DNA from: Syntrophaceae bacterium UBA6255
Lineage (GTDB): Bacteria; Desulfobacterota; Syntrophia; Syntrophales; Smithellaceae
Direction of reading: 5' to 3'
Length of the DNA: 6,007 nt
NCBI GenBank assembly: GCA_002441205.1
Contig: DJVN01000190.1
Span: forward strand, 545 to 6,551
Positions within the stretch are counted from its first letter, which is position 1. The number at the start of each line of letters is the position of its first letter. A program made the position numbers and the translations under genes. Below the pieces are notes generated by a model that was not told the origin of the DNA, did no database searches, and saw nothing but the letters and a program-made list of their open reading frames with translations. Below, one piece after another: positions 1-4,864 of this stretch.

Positions 1-183
1 GTTTTGGAATCTTCAAACTTCACGCCATATTTTCTCAAAATCTCTTTTGCTTGCTCTTTTGTCATTCCGCCCATAACTCCTAACATAGCGGAAGGCATTT
101 TCAGAGTCTTCAAAGCAACACGAATCTGATTTTTTACAACGGGATCATTAATAGAAGGCCCATCTTTAGTTTTGGAATCTTCA
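1..183 (-). repeat. Direct 15-bp repeat (1-15 and 169-183) encoding a DSKTK linker around a small module
   Basis: Plus-strand bases 1-15 and 169-183 are identical (gttttggaatcttca) and encode the reverse-strand linker E-D-S-K-T. A near copy lies at 1492-1504 with one mismatch over 13 bases. The two exact copies bracket a segment of about 52 residues containing MPSAMLGVMGGMTKEQAKEI. The first copy is cut by the window edge, so the array may continue outside. Confidence 0.5.
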
Positions 184-2360
184 GCATGGGTTTGATCCCA
201 TTGATCAATCAGTGATTTCACTTCTATCATTGATCTGCCTGTAAAAAAGGGCTTACCAACATAAAATGCAGCCATTGATGGTTCTAACTGAGCTAAAAAA
301 TCTCCCATTCCAGTTTCGATAATATTAAAATGTTTATAATAAGAAATATCTCCTTTTGCATCTTTCATCTTCTTATCCACACCACTGATCGTTCCCTTGT
401 TCCTACTGGCATAGAAAATCTGTTCGCCCTTTTCCTCACCATAAATTTTCTTCATTGCTGCAAGAATCTTTTCACCCTTCTTGGTCAAAGGATCCTTGGT
501 GTAAATATCGGAGGAGTCATTGGAATCTTGTTTTTCAATATGACACAGCTCATCATTTTCTTTTTCATACTCCCGCAATTTTCTCATTGCCTCTGCTTGA
601 TTTAAATTTTCAGCAACAACCTTTCCAGATACAGTAACGACTTTATATGCTCCTTCATCCTTCGCATCCGTTCCCTTCATGAAAGCCGCTTTGCTTACAC
701 CGGCTTTATTGAACTCCTTATAAGCCTTATTAAACTCTTCCTCATTGAACTGAACGCCATGAGCTGACATAAAAGGTTCAAGATTCTTTCTCACTTCTTT
801 ACTTCCCATCTGTGGATTGTTTCCCCGTCTTGCGGTTGCGACAATAGCACCATAATAATCGGGGGCATCATTCACCAACATTTCTTTAAGCTCTTTATCG
901 TCCGAGTCTTTCGGTTTAAACAACTCTTTGTTGCTTTCGTATTTGAAGTCCTCACTTCCGATCTTCCAGTCGCTATCCCATTTCTGATTCTCCGGAGTGC
1001 CCTTGGGGAATGGATTATCCGTTCTTGCCTTCCCGGTCATGGCAGCGTAGTAACCGTTCTTGCTGTTGTCATCTTTGGTTTTATTCTTTAATTTGCTTTT
1101 TAGTCTTCCATATTCAATACTTAGAGGATCTCCCAACCCTACTACTCCACCGGACAAAACAATCTTATCTATCTCTTCACTTATCCTTTTCATTCGCTTT
1201 TTAATTTCTTCTTCTGTCCATTCGTCTTTGGTTTTCTTTTTGTTTTTAAAATAACCCTTCGCAAATTCAGGATCATATTCGGCAAACCCGCGATTCAATT
1301 TTCTATAATTCTTTGCAATTTCTTGCGTTTCTGCCCCTGTTTGATCTCTTTCTTCATCGCCGCATTCCAATTTATCAATTTCCTTTTTATAGGGCTCCGT
1401 GTCATACCCCATCTTCCGGGCAGCATCCATGTTCTTTCGGATGTCACCGATCTTGACCTTTAAGGATTCATTTTCTTCTTCTTTGTCTTTTGTCTTGGAA
1501 TCTTTATTTTTATTGCCATTTCTCCATCCATCATCCCATGATTCTTTTAAATCGCCCCAACCACTTCGAGACCGATCTTTAAAGGGATTATCCGAAATAG
1601 GTTTACCATTTTTGGCTGCTTCATAACCATCATCGTAGGCATCAATCATACTATTATTAGGGCCGTCCTTCACCTCATAAAACAATCCTTCAGGACTTTC
1701 TATTACAATCACATTACCGGAGGAATCCTGAAGCTTGTAAACAGTTGTATCGTTCTCACCGACGATCTGCTTAATGATGGCCTCCTCCCCAAGCACTGTA
1801 TAAACTTCACCTTCTCTTAACCCCTGTTCGGATTTGATTGCCGTAACCTTCTGACCTTTGAAAAGAGCATCTTTCACATCTGCCGCCGCTGCACCTCTGG
1901 CTTTTGCAAGTTCCTTTTCCTTTAAGATGTTTTCCGGGTCAAGCGGATCATAAGCCTCCTCATCAGATGCAGCTTTCCCCTGTGCTACCGATAAAGCTTT
2001 GGCTTTGGCAATGTTTTTAGGCGTGGTAGGATCGTAAGCATCTTTACCCTTCACAGAAAACTTTTTGTCTTTTGTTTTCTCGGCATTCATTTTCATCTCT
2101 CCGTTGATTTGGTCTATTTCGTCCTGCAATTCTCTTACTTCTTGATTGTCTCCAAGCCTTTTTGCTTGCTCCTTCAGCCGCTCTAACCTTTTCAAATACA
2201 TTGTAATCGGTTCTTCCCCTTTTTTCAAGATCACTCTGGCATCACAGTTGGGACAATGAAAAGTTGTCATGAACCTTTTGTCTTTGAACCTTCTCAGTTT
2301 ATCCTTTGCTCCCGTCTTTTCAAATACCGCACCGCATTTACTGCATTGAATGGTTTCCAT
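1..2360 (-). CDS. Large modular phage protein with zinc ribbon and two RMF/CrpP-like motifs (3' end outside window)
   Basis: I read this frame codon by codon from the ATG at 2360 to base 3 and found no stop, so at least 786 residues are present and the C-terminus lies off the left edge. GAGG at 2369-2372, 8 nt upstream, supports the start. Modules in order: a four-Cys zinc ribbon (C6, C9, C36, C39); a charged, probably coiled-coil stretch (about 47-92); two 28-aa repeats starting xAYDP (107-162); an SH3/KOW-like beta segment (166-233, GQKVTAIKSEQGLREGEVY); an RMF-like motif (242-284); a Lys/Glu-rich region; a second RMF-like motif (434-470); a helical region; a module with KIYGEEKGEQIFYASRNKG (about 627-662); and a segment with MLGVMGGMTKEQAKEILRK (about 734-785). 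KTKD linkers separate several of them. Position downstream of a gpF-like gene suggests a virion or head-assembly role, but I do not recognise the whole protein and assign no function. Confidence 0.85.
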   Translation of the reverse strand, partial: METIQCSKCGAVFEKTGAKDKLRRFKDKRFMTTFHCPNCDARVILKKGEEPITMYLKRLERLKEQAKRLGDNQEVRELQDEIDQINGEMKMNAEKTKDKKFSVKGKDAYDPTTPKNIAKAKALSVAQGKAASDEEAYDPLDPENILKEKELAKARGAAAADVKDALFKGQKVTAIKSEQGLREGEVYTVLGEEAIIKQIVGENDTTVYKLQDSSGNVIVIESPEGLFYEVKDGPNNSMIDAYDDGYEAAKNGKPISDNPFKDRSRSGWGDLKESWDDGWRNGNKNKDSKTKDKEEENESLKVKIGDIRKNMDAARKMGYDTEPYKKEIDKLECGDEERDQTGAETQEIAKNYRKLNRGFAEYDPEFAKGYFKNKKKTKDEWTEEEIKKRMKRISEEIDKIVLSGGVVGLGDPLSIEYGRLKSKLKNKTKDDNSKNGYYAAMTGKARTDNPFPKGTPENQKWDSDWKIGSEDFKYESNKELFKPKDSDDKELKEMLVNDAPDYYGAIVATARRGNNPQMGSKEVRKNLEPFMSAHGVQFNEEEFNKAYKEFNKAGVSKAAFMKGTDAKDEGAYKVVTVSGKVVAENLNQAEAMRKLREYEKENDELCHIEKQDSNDSSDIYTKDPLTKKGEKILAAMKKIYGEEKGEQIFYASRNKGTISGVDKKMKDAKGDISYYKHFNIIETGMGDFLAQLEPSMAAFYVGKPFFTGRSMIEVKSLIDQWDQTHAEDSKTKDGPSINDPVVKNQIRVALKTLKMPSAMLGVMGGMTKEQAKEILRKYGVKFEDSK
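951..1061 (-). other. RMF/CrpP-like motif, copy 2 (residues 434-470 of the large protein)
   Basis: A second version of the same pattern: GYYAAMTGKARTDNPF (436-451), then W461 and W465 in KWDSDWKIG. Against copy 1 it keeps G-Y-x-A-A-x-x-G, D-N-P-F and W-x-x-x-W, but the spacing before the tryptophans is shorter and the final G-W has become D-W. A KTKD linker (427-430) precedes it, and another (289-292) follows copy 1, as if both were inserted as units. The two copies are clearly diverged. Confidence 0.5.
1509..1637 (-). other. RMF/CrpP-like motif, copy 1 (residues 242-284 of the large protein)
   Basis: The segment shows the pattern GYxAAxxG (G245-G252), then DNPF (257-260), W268, then WDDGWRNG (275-282). 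Ribosome modulation factor and the related CrpP-type small proteins have the same layout: G-x-x-A-x-x-x-G, a Pro-centred element (CPY in RMF), then W-x-x-G-W. Here N-P-F replaces C-P-Y. The resemblance is by eye only. Whether it binds ribosomes cannot be judged from sequence, and in phage proteins the motif may simply be a small structural module. Confidence 0.55.
1875..2042 (-). repeat. Two tandem 28-residue repeats within the large protein
   Basis: Copy 1 covers 1959-2042 and copy 2 covers 1875-1958, encoding residues 107-134 and 135-162. Both open with D/E-AYDP, continue with P-x-N-I-x-K-x-K-x-L, and end in a small-residue run (AxGxAA type). They are direct in-frame repeats with no gap and have diverged at both DNA and protein level, so this is an old duplication. 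The sequence suggests Ala/Lys-rich helices separated by a DP turn. No function is inferred. Confidence 0.65.
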
Positions 2361-2362
2361 TT

Positions 2363-2461
2363 TTAATGCCTCGTCACCAGTTTGGTAAATTGGTCCTTCT
2401 TCATGGTCTGAATCTTGCCGCTTCGATAAACCTTTATTGCATAGCAAATATTTCTTGCCAT
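2363..2461 (-). pseudogene. Displaced 3' end of the gpF-like head gene, or a 32-aa small ORF
   Basis: The frame ending at TAA (2363-2365) reads KVYRSGKIQTMKKDQFTKLV and then TRH-stop. It aligns without gaps to residues 268-287 of the head protein, KVYFNGRIQQMNQRDFEKLV, with 11 of 20 identities (K, V, Y, G, I, Q, M, F, K, L, V). The DNA differs at nearly every synonymous position, so this is homology with divergence and not a recent copy. Similarity begins sharply at K-V-Y; the nine residues upstream (MARNICYAI) overlap the end of the endonuclease gene in another frame. An ATG at 2459-2461 with AGGAG upstream would allow a 32-aa product, so a real small protein is possible. I favour a relic: the original head-gene end cut off by the insertion upstream. 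Confidence 0.45.
2369..2372 (-). promoter_or_regulatory. Ribosome binding site of the large modular protein
   Basis: The minus strand reads GAGG followed by 8 nt and then the ATG at 2360. The site lies inside the relic of the head-gene tail (2363-2461), so the downstream gene still takes its translation signal from what appears to be the former end of the head gene. Confidence 0.55.
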
Positions 2462-3222
2462 CTTTCCCTATCTCCTGGAGCATTCGTTCTCATATGATCA
2501 TGATGACACAGAGAAATTAAATTGTCCAAATCACAATTTTTTCTATCATAATCTATGTGATGGACATGAAGTTTCCTTTTTAATTTCTTCTCGGGCATTA
2601 AACAAACTTGACAAATATACCCATCCCTTTTTCTAACAATTTCTTTTAATTCTTCCTTCCAATCTAAAGGATATATTGGCTCACCAGAAATACCACCTTG
2701 CCAATTAGGGTTGTTTTCTCTTGAATGCTTTTCTCTATATTCTTCTGTCATCCATAATCGTTTTGAAGCTTCTCTAATTTTATTTCTAACTTCAGGATTA
2801 CTATAAACAGCCGCCATACTTTTTGCCATTTTATCCCTATATGATTTATTGTTCTTCCATAAATTTTTTCTTTTAATAGAGCGTTCTTCTCTTTTTTCAG
2901 GATGATTTTTCCAATAATCTAATTGAGCTTTAGAATTTATAGCTCTTTGTTCTTCCGTATGCACTCTTCCTTTTAAGGCTTCAGATATTTTTCTTCTAGC
3001 CTCTTTTCCTTGAGCAGGGTTATTACCTTTCATCTTTTCAGACAAATTCTTTTTTCTTTCCGGATTCCTATCCCAAGAAAGCTTTAATGATGTTGATCTC
3101 TTTTTAAGAGTGTCTTCAGATAAAAATTTTTTATAACTATTATGGCCGTGAATAAATTTTACTTTAGGATTGCTAGAAGCAACTTGTTTTCCGCATCCAC
3201 AATTACAAAGACGATCACTCAT
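2434..3222 (-). CDS. NUMOD/HNH homing-type endonuclease
   Basis: A 262-aa protein. The N-terminus has a Cys-rich element, CNCGCGK (6-12), followed by FIHGH (23-27), a probable small zinc site common in phage HNH proteins. Residues about 35-170 form a series of ~18-aa basic helical units (SWDRNPERKK, YWKNHPEKRE, LWKNNKSYRD, VYSNPEVRNK), including a NUMOD3-like stretch NPAQGKEARRKISEALKGR (68-86), expected to bind DNA. NPNWQGGIS (171-179) leads into the nuclease domain: CQVC (204-207), HVHH (219-222), N234 and HHDH (240-243), giving the ββα-metal HNH pattern with an intact H/N/H set. The ATG overlaps the head-gene stop as ATGA and has a strong AAGGAG, so translation is probably coupled. GC is 28-38% in the lines counted, well below its neighbours, a sign of transfer. 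Such genes spread by cutting alleles that lack them. No intron or intein features were seen. Confidence 0.9.
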   Translation of the reverse strand: MSDRLCNCGCGKQVASSNPKVKFIHGHNSYKKFLSEDTLKKRSTSLKLSWDRNPERKKNLSEKMKGNNPAQGKEARRKISEALKGRVHTEEQRAINSKAQLDYWKNHPEKREERSIKRKNLWKNNKSYRDKMAKSMAAVYSNPEVRNKIREASKRLWMTEEYREKHSRENNPNWQGGISGEPIYPLDWKEELKEIVRKRDGYICQVCLMPEKKLKRKLHVHHIDYDRKNCDLDNLISLCHHDHMRTNAPGDRERWQEIFAMQ

Positions 3223-3355
3223 GCTGCTCTCCTTGTTCTATTGGTAATTTTTACAAGCTTTTCAAAATCCCTTTGATTCATTTGTTGTATCCTTCCATTA
3301 AAATATACTTTTGCAGGCCATGAAATATCAGAGGACAAAATTAAAACTTCCGGAT
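2437..3355 (-). mobile_element. Putative endonuclease insertion carrying a substitute head-gene tail (boundaries approximate)
   Basis: Hand counts per 60-base line give 28-38% GC across the sampled part of this stretch (17/60 at 3241, 19/60 at 3301, 17/60 at 2881, 17/60 at 2521) against 26-30/60 in lines 3361-3600 of the head gene. The AT-rich part includes the last ~45 codons of the head gene, so the foreign segment appears to begin inside that gene. A diverged version of the same tail lies just downstream (2363-2461). The simplest reading is a mobile unit made of head-gene tail plus HNH gene, leaving the resident tail stranded. Ends are inferred from composition and could be off by tens of bases. 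Confidence 0.4.
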
Positions 3356-4112
3356 AACATCTACAGTTAAACGTTTCCCCTGCATGATACTCTCCATAGG
3401 CCTTTTCACCAGATAGTTTCTCGGGACTCGGAGGATCATTCCAACTCACCAATACCCGATTCATATGTTTATGAGAACTCCGGGTTCTGAAATCACCGAC
3501 CGCTCTCCAGATATACCAATCCGCTCCAATAGAAGTTGCACGCATCTCGGTCAATGCGGTCGAGTATCTCGATGTTTCTGTTCTGGCAATCATCTTTGCT
3601 TTATTTTCACTCATGCCACCAATCCGCATGATCTCATCTATCAAGTCGGTAGAACGTAATCCAACATACTGATTCTCTTTGATAAGCTTGTGAACTCTTT
3701 TTGCGGCATCTATGGGCATTGACTTGATAAAGCCAACATTGTCATCCATATATTTCTGCATCCAAGCCTTCTCTGGCGGTCTTGAAAGTTCTTTCTTTAA
3801 CTCCTGACTCATCTTTGCAGACAATTTATCCCATTTCTTTTTATTGTCTTTGTCAACATTATAAAACATGGTAGCAACAGTTTGGTTAGACCACTTTGTT
3901 AATGTCTTGCTGTATTTCTTCAAAAGACTGATTGCTTTAATACCTTTGGTTTTTGTAGCCGATGTAAGGGTTGACTTCAATATCTTTTCAATCTCTTTGG
4001 CAACCAGCTTCATAGCATTGAAATACTTCCTCTCCGCAGGCGTCATCTTAACAGGCGGAGTCGGTTTCTTATCAAATACAATATTTGTTACCGGTTGCGT
4101 CAATGTTAACAT
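3219..4112 (-). CDS. Phage minor head (head morphogenesis) protein, Mu gpF-like
   Basis: A 297-aa protein of the Mu F / SPP1 gp7 family, which acts at the portal vertex during head assembly and in some phages is packaged into the head. The N-terminal two thirds are basic and helical. The family signature is C-terminal: MIARTETSRYSTAL (174-187), then DWYIWRAVGDFRTRSSH (198-214), with the typical tryptophan, D-x-R-T-R and H, then H243-x-G-E-T-F-N-C-R-C-Y-P (to 254). After that comes a short tail, KVYFNGRIQQM. The start overlaps the methyltransferase gene by 7 nt, with AAGGA 9 nt upstream (4122-4126). The last ~45 codons are AT-rich, unlike the rest, and a diverged second version of the tail lies beyond the HNH gene, so this C-terminus was probably replaced. 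Family assignment is strong; the exact assembly role here is inferred. Confidence 0.88.
   Translation of the reverse strand: MLTLTQPVTNIVFDKKPTPPVKMTPAERKYFNAMKLVAKEIEKILKSTLTSATKTKGIKAISLLKKYSKTLTKWSNQTVATMFYNVDKDNKKKWDKLSAKMSQELKKELSRPPEKAWMQKYMDDNVGFIKSMPIDAAKRVHKLIKENQYVGLRSTDLIDEIMRIGGMSENKAKMIARTETSRYSTALTEMRATSIGADWYIWRAVGDFRTRSSHKHMNRVLVSWNDPPSPEKLSGEKAYGEYHAGETFNCRCYPEVLILSSDISWPAKVYFNGRIQQMNQRDFEKLVKITNRTRRAA
3229..3234 (-). promoter_or_regulatory. Ribosome binding site of the HNH endonuclease gene
   Basis: AAGGAG lies 6 nt upstream of the ATG at 3222, inside the last codons of the head gene. Together with the ATGA stop/start overlap this fixes the start and predicts efficient, coupled translation, unusual for a homing endonuclease since many are translationally restrained. 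Confidence 0.7.
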
Positions 4113-4690
4113 TCTACTTCATCCTTGCAAATAAAGATATAACGGCTTTTCGATTCTTTGCTCTGGGTAAATGACACAATTTTCCAATGCTCTGACAATC
4201 TCTCCATCCATTGAATAGAATTCATCTTTACAGTGGTTAAATCCCACCCACATCTGAAATCGGGCAGATCATACATCTCAACAATAAGGTTGTTACAAGT
4301 TTTCTTTAATTCATTTAATATGGTATCCAGTTTATCCTTCTGAACCGTCATCAAGGTGTTGATACACATACCCCAGTCAGCTTTTGGAATGTCACCAAGG
4401 TCCGCCAGATCAACTTCCGTAAAGGTTAAAGGCTTACTGTTCATCAATTCCTTTACAGCCGGTTCCAAAGCATCAATGGTAATGTCATACATATTGATTT
4501 TCTGATTTGGTCTTACCTTATAAATTTCTACTTCTGCTCTCCCGGTGCCACATCCATAATCGTTGATTGTTACTGTTTCCGGAATATGATTTAAGAGAAA
4601 AGGAACAAGCCTCTGTGCGGTAGAGCCCGTCCGATAATTCCCCTTTTCCCAAATGGTTTTAAATTTTTCTTGTTGAACCGTATCCAACAT
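4106..4690 (-). CDS. Class I SAM-dependent methyltransferase
   Basis: A 194-aa protein. The SAM-binding motif I is clear: INDYGCGTGRAEVEIY (42-57, D44-Y-G-C-G-T-G). An acidic residue follows at the end of the second strand (MYDI, D69), then VDLAD (93-97), and a motif-IV-like strand ADWGMCINTLMTV (104-116). This is a minimal Rossmann methyltransferase. There is no DPPY/NPPY signature of N6-adenine or N4-cytosine DNA methylases and no PCQ of C5-cytosine methylases, so a DNA-modifying role is not supported. The substrate could be a protein, RNA or small molecule. The start is reached through a TAATG overlap with the 57-aa gene, with GAGG 10 nt upstream (4701-4704). The end overlaps the head gene by 7 nt. 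This tight coupling places it in the structural operon, but its role there is unknown. Confidence 0.8.
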   Translation of the reverse strand: MLDTVQQEKFKTIWEKGNYRTGSTAQRLVPFLLNHIPETVTINDYGCGTGRAEVEIYKVRPNQKINMYDITIDALEPAVKELMNSKPLTFTEVDLADLGDIPKADWGMCINTLMTVQKDKLDTILNELKKTCNNLIVEMYDLPDFRCGWDLTTVKMNSIQWMERLSEHWKIVSFTQSKESKSRYIFICKDEVEC

Positions 4691-4863
4691 TACATCATTT
4701 CCTCAAAAAGCTTCTGTGCGGTAGCTTCTATTTCTTTTTCATCTTCCGGTGAAAGCTTTATACCGGGATCAAAACCTAATACCTTTTTTGAATATTCGGT
4801 TGAATCCCAATCTTCATCTTCCATCTTGTATTCAAGATCATCTTCATCAAGGATTTCTGGCAT
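4690..4863 (-). CDS. Small very acidic protein (57 aa), unknown function
   Basis: Read directly from the ATG at 4861-4863 to TAA at 4690-4692. GGGAG at 4870-4874 lies 6 nt upstream. About 20 of 57 residues are Asp or Glu, against six Lys and no Arg, so it is strongly negative. The first third is nearly continuous acid (LDEDDLEYKMEDEDWDS), followed by a probable C-terminal helix, LSPEDEKEIEATAQKLFEEM. There is one base between the topoisomerase stop and this ATG, and the stop overlaps the methyltransferase ATG as TAATG, so it is almost certainly translated. It may be a small accessory or DNA-mimic-like protein, but nothing in the sequence shows this. I do not recognise a family. Confidence 0.75.
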   Translation of the reverse strand: MPEILDEDDLEYKMEDEDWDSTEYSKKVLGFDPGIKLSPEDEKEIEATAQKLFEEMM

Positions 4864-4864
4864 G

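Noticed and set aside
330..1626. Several plus-strand ORFs of 60-91 codons between 330 and 1626
   Set aside because: They lie antisense to the continuous large minus-strand frame, are rich in Phe/Leu/Ser as expected from the complement of Lys/Glu-rich coding, and lack recognisable motifs.
2434..3360. Group I intron or intein hosting the HNH gene
   Set aside because: The head ORF ends normally and overlaps the HNH start by ATGA, both flanking tails encode the same C-terminus rather than consecutive exons, and no intein splice motifs are visible. A free-standing insertion fits better.
4106..4690. DNA methylase of a restriction-modification system
   Set aside because: Only the SAM-binding motif is clear; no DPPY/NPPY or PCQ catalytic motif is present and no restriction gene is adjacent apart from the unrelated homing-type HNH.
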